DNA of 44,109 bases, from the NCBI GenBank assembly GCA_021464525.1, contig JADRCO010000196.1:1-44109 (forward strand), written 5' to 3'. The DNA is from Rhizophagus sp. LPA8_4_AMF (lineage: Eukaryota > Glomeromycota > Glomeromycetes > Glomerales > Glomeraceae). The position numbers and the translations under genes were made by a program. Under the pieces are notes generated by a model. It was not told where the DNA came from, did not search any database, and saw only the letters and a list, made by a program, of their open reading frames with translations. Shown here in pieces: positions 8,959-19,724 of the stretch (position 1 is its first letter; each line of letters starts with the position of its first letter).

Positions 8959-11572
8959 TTAAAATTTTCTTCCGTAACCATTACCACGATTTCCATTTGA
9001 TCTGCCTCCTCCGTACCCATTTCCTCTACCATTCTTATTACTACTATTAAACCCACCATTCCTATTTCCACCACTTCCGTTTCTAAAATTCCCACTGCCA
9101 TTTCTTCCCCATGTATTCCTTCCATTATTATTTTTATTTTCTTGTAATTCAGGTAACTCTTTAGCTATTTCCAAAGTAGTAGTATTATTATTATACCATG
9201 GCCTTCCGCCTATACTAATAACTCCATCTTCACTTACACTTAAATGATCAGAAACAATATCGCATACAACGCCTTCGCTGTCTTTTGTTAATCTAAATGC
9301 AATAACATCATTTTCCGGTATGTTGGAAAATTGTTTTTTAAAAATATTTCTAACATAACTTCCATGTCTAATAGGATAACTAAACTTAAATAATATAGTT
9401 GTATATCCTTCAGTAGCACTCATCAAGCTTCTCTTCTTTATGCCACTAGAATATCCACTTATATAAGCTAATGCTGCACTTAATGCTTCAATAGCACCTT
9501 GTTTCTCAATTAATTCTTTTGCTGTAGAATTAAAATATGGTAAAACACTTGATTCAACAGATTCTAAATTTTTTATCGCGTCATTTGCTGTAGCTGAAAT
9601 AATATCTTGTGGTTGTGGAGGGCCAACCACTTGAAATTGTATTCTCGCACCTCTTTCTACAACTTGTAGCAAATATTCATCTTGTGGTTTAAAGAATGTT
9701 ACAGCTTTACCTGGACGTCCTGCTCTAGCTGTTCTACCTGCACGATGCACGTAAGTTTCAACGTCCTTTGGTGGTTCACAATTGATCACTAGATCTAGTG
9801 ATTAAAGATAATAATTTGATTATTCAACAATATTAGATAATAAAGAAAAAACTTGACATCATCATTTATTACTTATAACTTACCAACTTGAGGTATATCA
9901 ATTCCTCTCGCTAAAACATCAGTACAAATAATACATTTGAATTTTCCATTTCTGAAGCCTTTCAAAGTTGTTTCTCTCTGTGACTGTGCAATATCTCCAT
10001 GCAAGACTTGAGCATCTTGTTTCAATTTATCATTAAGTACAAGCTCTATAGGGATATTATAAAAAATATATATATATATATTTTTAATAAACGCTTGATA
10101 TATCAAAACATATCGTAACTTAGAAAGACATTAATGTAATTACCATTTGCATCGTTTTTGGTATTGCAAAAAATAACACAAGACCCCAATCCAGCATAAC
10201 AAGTAACGACGTCTCCAATAATGTCTTTTCTAGAAGCCCAGGAAGAACGAATCGCATAATGAACAATATTTTCTAAAACAATAAAAATTTTTTTAATATT
10301 CTGTATAATCTATTGAAATTTCATGATATTTTGTAATCATACCATTAGTTTTATTGTCAGAATTTCCAACCAAATCCACGTTAACATAATCATTTTTCAA
10401 GTATTTCTTTGCGGTTTGTTTGACCCAATCAGGAACCGTAGCAGAAAACAATAACGTTTGATAATCAACACCTTTTCCTTGTTTTTCTTTTTGACTTTTT
10501 ACATGTTGTAAAATGGTTTCCATATTTTCAGCAAATCCGATATCTAACATTTGATCAGCTTCATCCATACAAATAAATTTCAAATCTCCTAATTTTAAAT
10601 TGCCACGATTGATTTGATCTAATAATCGACCTGGTGCTCCCACTATCACGTCAGTTCCTTCACGTAGCCCTTGATTTTGGATATCATATGACTTACCTCC
10701 TAGGAGAGGAAGAGATTTTAAAGAGGGAGCAATAAATTCAAATTCTGACAAAATTTGATTTGCTAAATCACGAGTTGGAGTCATGACCATAACTCTCGGA
10801 GAACGTCCACGACGTTTGCTGGCAAAATTATCCTTTTGGTTTTGAGCTAAAAGAATTTCGGTAATTGGTAAAACAAATGCCAAAGTTTTTCCCGTTCCAG
10901 TCTGTAATAAAAAATATGTTAAAATAAAATAAAATATATGGAAATGTAACATTTAAATGTTATCATGCTTGCCTTTGCTCTGCCCAAAACATCTTTTCCA
11001 TCATAAATTATATCAAAAGTAGCAGCTTGTATAGGAAACAACGCTTCAATTTCACGCTTCTTTAACAAATCTATAGTTGTTTGCGATAACCTGTAAGAGC
11101 TTAATCTTAAATTCTCAGGAATCTCTTTTTCTACTTCATTCTCTTTTAAATCTGATTCTAAGGAATTTTTCATTTCAAAACCTTGATCTTTATCTACTAT
11201 AACTGAGGCTAGATCTTTCTCACTTAATTTGCGTTTCTTTGAATTTGGTGGCTTAGTTAATGAGGAAGCTTCACTCTTTCCATTATTAATATCTAATATT
11301 TCATCATCAACTTGTTCTTGTTCTTCATCATGCTTCTTACGTTTTGATTTAGTTGAAGTTAAAGAAGAATCAGAATTTTTAGAATCTTTGCGTTTTTTCT
11401 TATAATGCTCATCATTATCCAACTTTTCTTTTTTATTTTTAGATTTTGATTTCTTTTTTTCGTAAGTTGCATTATCAATAGATTCGTTACCTTGAGAATC
11501 TAGTTCATTTCTCTTTGATTTTTTGCCTTTGTTAAGAGCAAGATTTAAATCGCTAATAGCTGAAGCAGGCAT
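8959..11572 (-). CDS. DEAD-box RNA helicase, DDX21/DDX50-type with GUCT domain
   Basis: Five exons on the minus strand: 10973-11572, 10343-10901, 10144-10272, 9884-10045 and 8959-9794, giving 761 aa in frame. A Lys/Ser-rich N-terminus (residues 1-150) is followed by a Q-motif region (FPIQ, ~179-182), motif I AKTGTGKT (199-206), PTRDLA (~242-247), GAPGR, DEAD at 313-316, SAT (~353) and [11 protein letters not shown] (~500-510). Next come a GUCT domain (about 607-665, [10 protein letters not shown] onwards) and a Gly/Asn/Arg-rich tail of about 55 residues. DEAD core, then GUCT, then RG-rich tail is the DDX21/Gu family order; these are nucleolar helicases in rRNA transcription and ribosome processing. 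The human protein is of similar length and has DEVD where this one has DEAD. The first intron (10902-10972) has a GC donor in AAAG|GCAAGC; the other three are GT-AG (70-98 bp). Confidence 0.9.
10902..10972 (-). other. GC-AG intron of the helicase gene
   Basis: Read on the minus strand, exon 1 ends AGAGCAAAG and the intron starts GCAAGC and ends TTACAG. Joining there restores the Walker A motif (..RAK|TGTGKT..) with no frame change. No GT donor at this boundary gives a comparable result. GC-AG introns are a minority class in fungi. Confidence 0.85.
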
Positions 11573-11621
11573 TTTTTAATATTATTTATTATGTTAAAGA
11601 GAGATATTTTTTATATATATA

Positions 11622-11644
11622 TTTTTTTTTTTAAAAAAAAAAAA
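11622..11644. promoter_or_regulatory. T11-A12 dyad upstream of helicase ATG
   Basis: A perfect T-run/A-run palindrome 50-72 bp upstream of the helicase start codon, preceded by a TATATATA stretch. The position is close to that of the dyads before the genes starting at 18523 and 21238, which suggests a promoter or 5' leader element such as a nucleosome-depleting poly(dA:dT) tract. The function is inferred. Confidence 0.5.
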
Positions 11645-12058
11645 GGATACATATCGAAAAAAATTTTTTTTTGATGATCAAAACGTGTGATACAAATTAT
11701 TACAAGTCATGGTGATACAAGATTTGAAATAAAAGTAATTCTCAATTCATATTAACCGGAAAAAGAAATAAGTGCAGATTTTTAATTCTGTTATTATCTA
11801 TTTATTTTATACAAATTGATTATCTGATTTTCAATTTTCATTACACATTGAGAATCGAGGATATTCACAATTTAAAAATTTAAAAAAAATTTATTAAATA
11901 TTTATATTTGTTAAAAGTATTGCTCAAAAAAAAAGATAAAAAAATACAACATATAATATACAAAGTAAATATAATACTCATATACAAAAATTCGTTACGA
12001 TTACAACGGAATCCTACCCCATGGCATTTGAATTTAATTTACAATTTTATAATTTTTC
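11645..12058. other. Intergenic between pseudokinase 3' end and helicase promoter
   Basis: AT-rich sequence of about 410 bp with nothing recognised apart from A-rich runs. An open frame at 11908-12114 on the plus strand overlaps the terminal exon of the pseudokinase gene and looks non-coding. Confidence 0.4.
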
Positions 12059-14737
12059 CTATTTATTTTGATTTTTTTCATTTGGTACAGGAAACTACAA
12101 GAATAAATCAATAAAACAGATTTAAATAAAAAATAAAATAAAAATAAAAATTTCGAAAAAAATAAAAATTTTTTTTTTGTAATATAAATATACATACCTT
12201 ATTGTCATTATAAATATTCATACCCAATTTTTGTAAAATTTCGATGGCTTTAGGTTGATTAGTTAAAGCTGCCAATCTTAAATATTTTTTACCTAATTCA
12301 ACATTTTGTGGTACACCAAGTTTTCCATTTAAATATAAATCTCCAAGATTAAATTGTGCTGTAGAATTCTGATTTTCAGCAGCTTTGGTTAAATATTCAA
12401 TAAAAACTTTTCGATCAAATTTAGAACCTTGATTACCAACTAAACTAAAAGCATAACGTAATTGAGCATCAGCTAAACCATCATCAGCAGCATCTTTAAA
12501 TAGCGTAGAAGCTTGCTTACGATCCTTTTGACCTGCATAACCTTCCCATAAATAATAACCTTTCCAATATTTTGCTTTTGTACTACCCAAATTTGTATGC
12601 TCACAAAATATCTCCCATGCTTTAGTTGTCTCCTTTTTTTTATGAGCTGCGATACCATCATCTAAAGTAGGAATTTCTGGTATCGAATCAAGACAAAAAT
12701 CATCTTCAAATTCTGGTAAATCTTCTCCTCCCTGATCACTCACTGATACTGGATCATTGCTATATAGTGTTCCATCAAGATCTATTGTTTTATCCGGTTT
12801 AAGAGCCGGAGAATTACTCCTTGGATCATAATATTTTTGAGCCAATTTATTTAATTCCATAAATAAAAATTGAAGTGATGCTCTTATCTGTGGATCATCT
12901 TGCCAAGCTAAAAGAAGAAAAGTTGATGTAATTGATTTTAATATAATTAAAATAATTTAATTTGAATATTAAACGTTCAATTATGCTTACCAGCTACTAT
13001 TATTTGTTTATATTCTTGTTGAAGTTCTTCAATTTCAGGTTTATCTCTACCAAATACAAGTCTCTCTCTTTTTCCGGATAAAACCCACTCTTTGATTCTT
13101 TCCATATTCCAATTTTCGTAAGGAATTTTCTCAAATGCAAGCTCCCACAGTAACATTCCAAAGCTAAACAATTATTATTTTCGGAAAGATAAGAAATTTG
13201 AAATCAAAAAAAAAAAAAAATTCATCTTGCTCATCTTTACCTAAAGATTTCACATTTAGTATTGTATGGTTGATCTTTTGCAAGTTTCAATTTTTCAGGA
13301 GCTAACCAATGAACAACATCTGTTAATTCTGTCATGCTTGTTGTGGCTGACGTTGTTAAACGAGCATATTCGAATCCCGTAATTTTTGGTTCCAAACGTA
13401 ATGTCATCATTATGTTTGCACATCGAATATCATGATGAAGAATTGAACAAGTGTGCAAAAATGTTATTCCACGACAAATATCCAGTGCAATCTGAACCTA
13501 TTGTTGAGGGAAATAATGAAAGAATTATTTTCGTTACGTCGCTTTTTCACAAAAACATTAGAAGATAAATAAAAATTATTTACTTTTGATTGCCAAGCAA
13601 TATCATAAGTATTGTATACTTCTCTTAAGCTTCCTAATTCTGCCCACTCTACTACCATCACCATCTGATTATCTAAATGAGAAAGTCCATAAAATTTCAA
13701 TATATTTGGAGAATCTCTTAATTTTCCAAGTATAGCTAGTTGAGCTTGTATTTTATTCGCTTGAGGAGAGTCGTCTTCAGGAATCGCTCTTGGTAAACAA
13801 GCAACTTCCACAGCTTTATAAGATTTTTTATAAATAAAGGGTTCCTTTTTACCACGACAATCGTTTTTATTTCCAATTAAAGGGTCCATGATTTCTTTTG
13901 GATCAATTGTTGTCGCTTTAAGTGTTTCAGATATTGGTAAATCAGGCCTTTTTTGGTCCTTTAACTGGTCCACTTTGTTTTTCATAATAATTACTTCTTG
14001 AAGAACTGTATTTATTGTATCATTTTGTTCAATAATACCACCTTGAATCTCTTTTAAAAACTATGGCGAAATAAATGATAATAATTATGGATTAAAAAAA
14101 GTTCAAAAATAAAAATAACAAAATAATAAAAAAAAATCCTTTTTTTTTTAAATACCTTATTCATTTGAGCGATATCTTCGTTGAGACTTTCTTGATCAAG
14201 TCTTCTTTGTTCATCATTAGCAATAGACATAGTAAAACTTAAATCACTCATGACAGCCTCAAATTCTTTAATTAAATTATGAAATTTATCTTTGATGGCG
14301 GTAGCTTTAACATATTTTTTGAAACCTTGAATCTGTGATACATCCTTAATGAAAGATCTAATTTTTTTCATAACATCAACGAAACGTAAAAATGCTTTAT
14401 AATATTCTGAATCTCGAAATTTACTTTCATTTTCTTGTTTACGCCTTTTTAAAGTTCTTATGGCCAAATCAGCAGTTTCAACTCTATCCATCAGAGAATT
14501 GCAAATTTTTTTATTGTACTGCGCATCTTCATATATTTTTATACATTCACTTATAACTATTGTTACTGTCGCTATTAAAGGTACAAATGGTTTTATAGCA
14601 TCTCCTACTGATCCTACAACTCCTAGTACTTGTTTTGTTGTTCCACTTGTGCCTCCTATAGAAGCTGCACTATTAGCCATTGAAATGGCACCTGATACAA
14701 ATTCTGTTGAATTTTCTATTGCATCTCTCCCTTTCAT
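12059..14737 (-). CDS. MLKL-like helical domain + GFE pseudokinase + Sel1 repeats
   Basis: Six exons: 14156-14737, 13584-14060, 13241-13497, 12991-13163, 12198-12907 and 12059-12094; in frame, 744 aa. The last, 12-codon exon is the least certain; without it the frame runs to 12108. Residues ~35-220 are helical with a hydrophobic stretch (50-65) and an N-x3-C-x2-L-x2-R pattern (75-85), as in the MLKL N-terminal four-helix bundle and its plant and fungal relatives. A kinase fold follows (~265-530). The beta-3 Lys appears replaced by Leu283 (VACLP), HRD is HHD (374-376) with Asn381 kept, DFG is GFE (394-396), and APE (LAPEK) and SFGMLLWEL are present. It is therefore probably inactive; human MLKL also has GFE. 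Three Sel1-like repeats close the protein. Family logic suggests a membrane-acting cell-death or signalling protein with Sel1 scaffolding; this is inference. A TATA-like TATAAAAAGG lies about 130 bp upstream. Confidence 0.85.
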
Positions 14738-14856
14738 TTTTTAGTGAATAAAATTGCCTTAAAGAGGTTGAAAATTTTTTTTTCAATTATCCGTTATAAA
14801 GCAATTAAAAAAAAAAAAAATTAAATTTCAAATGAATTAAAATATTCAAAAAAAAG

Positions 14857-14965
14857 GGAACAAAGCGACCTTTTTATATCATGCAAGTCCGGATTATCAA
14901 TTCCGACTTCGCAAATTCTCTTTATAAGTTGCGAAACACAACACAGCATTCAATCACGTGATCAT
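14857..14965 (-). promoter_or_regulatory. TATA box and ATCACGTGAT site upstream of pseudokinase gene
   Basis: On the minus strand, GATATAAAAAGG (about 14870-14881) is a good TATA box 130-145 bp before the ATG at 14737. About 75 bp further upstream lies the perfect palindrome ATCACGTGAT (14953-14962), containing the same CACGTG core as the nitrilase promoter. Binding is inferred from the motif alone. Confidence 0.45.
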
Positions 14966-16274
14966 AGAATTTCTGATTAAACTTTAAATGAAATTGATTG
15001 AGTTACGTAACAAATTTTTTTCAGCCCTATAATTAATGTATTGTAACATTAACATTGTGATTATCCCACATCTTATATGGAAGTTGTTAGCTACAGAAAG
15101 TATTAACAAAAAGTAAATTCACTATCTTAGTTAAAGTTCATTTCTATTTAAGACAAAAAAACGATGAATTTTGGAAGTGTATTGTTTTTTGGGGAGACAA
15201 TATTACCGAATTTACGGTTCTGAGATCAGGGCCTGGTAAATTTAAAGCGAAATCATGTGATTTCATTATTAACCAAATCAAATGATATATAAAGTTGAAC
15301 ATTTATTTGATTAAATGCTATATCTGCTATATTTTCCATAAAATATCGTATATTACACTAATTTAATTTTGGTCAGCAATTTATCAAATTATTTAATGAG
15401 TAATTAGACTCTGATTTTCAGGTTCCTTACGAAAGCTCGAATTGATTTTATCAAGAAATATTTTGTGCAATTTTCATGTTGCGTAAAGTGTAAAAGAGAA
15501 AGAGTTTTGGTTAATTATCCAAATTTCACACATTCTTATTTGTTAGTTGTAACCTTAATTATATGTAGATTTATTGAAAAATTTTATTTATGCAGTCTGT
15601 ACCGAAATTAGATTAGTAAAAAAGTTACATTATATTTCTTCAAGTTAACACAGAAGTTGAATTTAATAGAAGTTCAGAAAAAAGAAAATAAAAAAACCTT
15701 GAAATTGAAATTGATGAAGCCGTTTCCTGGATTATCGGGAAGGGATTCTTTTTAATTTCTTCTTTTTAAGAACGTTATTTAATGCTTTTTTTCTCAGCCC
15801 CGGTATACAGATCTATTCCATATCGAGTTGATTAAAAGACTGAAATGACATAAAAATATAGGACAAAACCTTTTCGTTCGGGAACAAAATCGAATCGTAT
15901 TTTAAAATTATTAAATTAATATTTTTATTTATATGTATAATATATAAAGTTTTAATAATTATTTAACGCGCTTATCTATACGTATAGATACCCACACCGA
16001 CACACCATTGAAGAATTTCAGAAACTGTTAGATTGTCGCCTCTCCTAAAATATCGAGATAACTAACAACTATTTTGCGGCTAACTATAAAGTATTTATAA
16101 AAGGATTTTTTTTACTTTTTGCAAAAAAATCAATTATTAGGATTACAGCTAATAATGCAGGGAGAGATATCAAATCTTTATATTTGAAACTTATTTAAAT
16201 ATAAGGTATGAAATTTAACCAAATACTAATTAGAATTCTCGGTATTATTTGGGATTCTCTGAAAAGTGTAATCA
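14966..16274. other. Intergenic, no gene recognised
   Basis: AT-rich sequence without recognisable exons, RNA genes or terminal inverted repeats. It separates the promoter of the pseudokinase gene from the short open frame at 16275-16442. Confidence 0.4.
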
Positions 16275-16442
16275 TTAGAATATTATAGTAATATATTGCT
16301 CAGGACATTGGAACTCTGAAGTAGGGTCTACATCAGTTTGACGACATTTAATCAAATTGCGATTATCGAAAAAATAACCATGAGGCGCTTGAAATAATTC
16401 CAGACAGGATTCCCTTTTAATTTCCACTACCCAATAATCCAT
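16275..16442 (-). CDS. Possible small hypothetical protein (55 aa)
   Basis: A short open frame with more balanced composition than the surrounding DNA. It begins MDYWVVEIKRE and contains Asp, Pro, Gln and three Cys, not the Lys/Asn/Ile of AT-rich noise. The upstream in-frame ATG at 16460 would add six residues; the inner ATG is preferred because it is preceded by an A-rich leader typical of fungal starts. No family recognised. It could be a small gene, a lone exon, or a fragment of a decayed gene. Confidence 0.3.
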   Translation of the reverse strand: MDYWVVEIKRESCLELFQAPHGYFFDNRNLIKCRQTDVDPTSEFQCPEQYITIIF

Positions 16443-17203
16443 TTTTATTTTTTTTTGCAAAGTAGTTCGCTTATAAAAAATTTCAAATTTTATAATTTTT
16501 AATTGAGTTGTTTAAGATTAAAAGAAGTTACTAATTTCTCTCGTGATTATTAGTAATTTAATCTCATGTTTTTAGAATCGATAAAAACATTTTCTTCTCA
16601 AATTACTATTAGATAATGTTCAAAAAAAAATTTTAGTATGGGAAAAATTATTTCTACTTTACTTTAAAATGTTATGATATCTATTATACAGCTTATAAAT
16701 TGCTTTTTTTAGCAGATTTTACACCATTAAACGCTTTATTAATATAGAATTTCCACATTGATAACCTGTACATATTAATTAGCAGCAAAAAATGATCATA
16801 ATTTCGTCCAATAATCAATATAAATGGAGTATTTTATGTCAACTAGTTTATAAGACAATCAACTTAATGTACGAGTACGTTACACGTGACAGTATTTTAC
16901 ACGTTTTAATTACATAAATAAAAAAACAATCAATTTCAATATTAATAAATCAAATAATAGGGTTAACATGTCATTATCAATTTAGCATTTTTGTCGACTG
17001 TATCTTCCATTAAATTTTCATTTAGATAACTACTACCATCGGCGGATTCACATTTATTCTAAAGATGATTATTCAATAACTTATACAATATATTAATTAT
17101 TTTTTTTATTCTTATTAGTAGTAATTCATAGAATTTTATGTTAACAAATAATTTATATTGTTTAATATACATACATAAATACATATTATAAAAACTAAAT
17201 CAT
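16443..17203. other. Intergenic with a possible orphan exon
   Basis: Mostly AT-rich. The minus-strand stretch 16963-17058 starts directly after a TTTAG acceptor and reads 31 codons with balanced composition (NKCESADGSS onwards) to a TAA. I could not connect it to any donor, so it is not called as a gene; see findings. Confidence 0.35.
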
Positions 17204-18523
17204 TTATTCGATTTGTTCGACAACGCGAACATGTTGAAAACATAAAGAAATATAAGCAACACCTTCAGAACATTCAGGAGGATCAGCTTTACCACTCGCC
17301 ATTGAAACGCCAATTAATTTAAAATCATTATTTTTACCAATTGGACCACAACTAACTTTTTTAGCATCAGCTTTAATTTTGTTTCCTAATATACCGGTAG
17401 ATTCGCCATTTGAAAAATGAAATTCAATAGCACAAAGAATTCTATAATTAAAATATAAATCTACAGCAATAACGTAATTGTATTGATTATTTAACCCACG
17501 AATTGTAGTTAAATGACCTCCTTTAGAATTTCCCACAAGAGTACCAGAACGATTATTATAAAAAAATTTAAGGGCGTCTATAATATTATATTCATAAACA
17601 TTTATACCTGTTATCATTTGAGGTTTATCAGTACTAAGTTCATATTTTACTTCAGCATCATCTGATATATGAGTTCCATCTGGAAATGTATCTCTTCCAT
17701 AAACTCCAAGCCATAAAGTACCAACGGAAGAAGGATTAGCAATTGTAGGATATCCATGATATCCTACTTTAAATTTATTTAATGTAAATGTGTACATGTA
17801 AATTTTCATGAATTCTGCATTCGATTCATTAAATAATCTACGCTTTGTTCTATCACATACATTAACGAAAAATGTTTTATTTGGATATGGTGTTTCTACA
17901 GGCATGTAAGAAACTGATTTTTTCGTAAGCGTATCAATGACTTCTCCAAATGCTTTTTTTTGTTCGTTTATTCCTGTTTTTATGATAATTTGTTGTTTAC
18001 GCCATTCTTGCCATTTCGGATAAATTTCAACAAAGAATTTTACATATATATCAACTTTTTGATGTAAATCCATCTCCCATTGTTCATCCCATTTTTCACT
18101 AATTTCTATCTCAAATTTTTGTTTTTCTCTTAAAATAGTAAGATGAATTAAAGAAAATGTAATATTAATAGGAATTAATTGTATTACATTTGAATTATCA
18201 AACAAATTTTTGTAAAGACTATTACATTGGTCGACTAAATTATTAATATAATTATTACGTTTTTTATTCTCATAATCATCTCTATAAAGTATTAAAATTT
18301 GTAATAATCTTTTTAAATTATTTCGACAATTTTTTATCTCTTTTTCTATTACTTCAGGTTTAAAAAGATCTTTAGAACGATCAGGTATTAAAGAGAAAAT
18401 ATCTGATTCGTATTGAGGAAAAAATTCATCGATTAATGTGGCTATGCATTGACCAAGATTATAATAATCTTGTGAAAATTCTTTAATATAATCGACGATT
18501 CTATCATCCCAAGTTTTTGACAT
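17204..18523 (-). CDS. Helical N-terminal domain + jacalin-like lectin domain protein
   Basis: Single exon, 439 aa, no evident signal peptide or membrane segment. Residues ~1-200 look helical and amphipathic. Residues ~203-300 are a beta-rich linker. Residues ~302-412 look like a jacalin-type beta-prism lectin fold: ITGINVYEYN opens the domain, followed by a Gly-rich turn (NSKGGHLTTIRG) and the strand ILCAIEFHFSNGES, which has the position and pattern of the jacalin strand before its Gly-rich loop. A mannose- or galactose-type sugar-binding function would follow from that fold. A helical bundle in front of a lectin module recalls pore-forming or defence proteins such as three-domain crystal proteins, but I see no sequence hallmark that proves it. 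A T11-A13 dyad lies 72-95 bp upstream of the ATG. Confidence 0.7.
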   Translation of the reverse strand: MSKTWDDRIVDYIKEFSQDYYNLGQCIATLIDEFFPQYESDIFSLIPDRSKDLFKPEVIEKEIKNCRNNLKRLLQILILYRDDYENKKRNNYINNLVDQCNSLYKNLFDNSNVIQLIPINITFSLIHLTILREKQKFEIEISEKWDEQWEMDLHQKVDIYVKFFVEIYPKWQEWRKQQIIIKTGINEQKKAFGEVIDTLTKKSVSYMPVETPYPNKTFFVNVCDRTKRRLFNESNAEFMKIYMYTFTLNKFKVGYHGYPTIANPSSVGTLWLGVYGRDTFPDGTHISDDAEVKYELSTDKPQMITGINVYEYNIIDALKFFYNNRSGTLVGNSKGGHLTTIRGLNNQYNYVIAVDLYFNYRILCAIEFHFSNGESTGILGNKIKADAKKVSCGPIGKNNDFKLIGVSMASGKADPPECSEGVAYISLCFQHVRVVEQIE

Positions 18524-18594
18524 GTTTGAAATTTGAAAAAAAGAGGGATCGAAAATTTTGGTTTTTTTTTATAAAGGTTTGAATTAAAGTGGGA

Positions 18595-18618
18595 TTTTTT
18601 TTTTTAAAAAAAAAAAAA
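18595..18618. promoter_or_regulatory. T11-A13 dyad upstream of lectin-domain gene
   Basis: A self-complementary T-run/A-run starting 72 bp before the ATG at 18523, the same arrangement as at 11622-11644 and 21272-21301. A role in nucleosome exclusion or start-site selection is inferred from position only. Confidence 0.5.
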
Positions 18619-18883
18619 TTGCAGATGATAGCTATTTAATATGTTAATCAGTCTACTTTTTAAAAGATAATTAATCCCTTAAAAATCGACCGGTATTAGG
18701 CCATTTTCAGAAAACGTGGGAAATTTTAAATTTTTGAAACCGTCGATCATTTTTACAAGCCTTGACTATCATGTGATGTTGTTAGATGATTGATCGATTA
18801 TTGCACAAGGAGACATGTCATTTCTTTATAAATTATTTATTTATCTTTTTTTGTCGCCTCTAATTTTTGGGCTTATATTTTTT

Positions 18884-18910
18884 CACGTGTTTGGAGCGCG
18901 ATATAAAGGG
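18884..18910 (+). promoter_or_regulatory. CACGTG plus TATAAA module without an evident gene
   Basis: CACGTG at 18884-18889 is followed by GATATAAAGGG (TATAAA at 18902-18907) on the plus strand. This resembles the nitrilase promoter (CACGTG, then TATATAAAT 26 bp later). No plus-strand open frame of note follows within 2 kb, so this could drive a non-coding RNA or be a relic. Confidence 0.35.
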
Positions 18911-19724
18911 CTCGAAACTCAGTAATTTAATTTCTCACTTTTTTTTTTGATATTTTTATATTTGTACTACTAGAAGCCCATTAGGGAAGTTTATTTTATT
19001 GTTATTGGAATGTGTAGTAATTTTTGAAAAAAAAGAAAGGTATTATATGAAAGAGAATTGAAATAATTTTACAGTATTTGGAAAGAATGAATTCAGAGTT
19101 ATAAAGGTGTAAAAACGCGTCAATTTTAATAGGAAACTCAGTAGTCTGTTTCACGGTAAATATAAACAAATAGGTAAAAGTGACTCATGGTATTAGAAGA
19201 TATTACTCTTTTCTGTCTAATATATTTATGACACCCACAATATTGTACATTAAGTAATACAATTCCTTGAAGTATCGTAAACTAAAATAATTAAAACTAA
19301 GAATAATTAAATAATTAAAATATTTTACAAATACTATTCCAAAAATTATTGGTATACCTCCAAAATTTGTGACAGATCGTCTTGTTCATTGTTTATTACA
19401 AAGATAGTTTTTGTGATGAACAACACATATGTATAAATAATTCATTGTAATATAAAAGTAAATAAAGTAATTGGTCCATTTTACATTAAAGCAGTGTCAC
19501 ATTTTAACTTTAGGATTAATATTACAGTTGCAGATCATCCCAATACAATCGTGACAGAATTCAATTATTGATTGGTTAGGTCGCGAATAAGGTCAATACT
19601 CAATAATATTGTACAAAACGTCAAAACGTCAAAATATAAAAAAATAATTAATCATCATTCTTTACTGTATAGCATACCAGATACCGTATATAAATCACCC
19701 CCTTCTACAACAACCTCTAAAATT

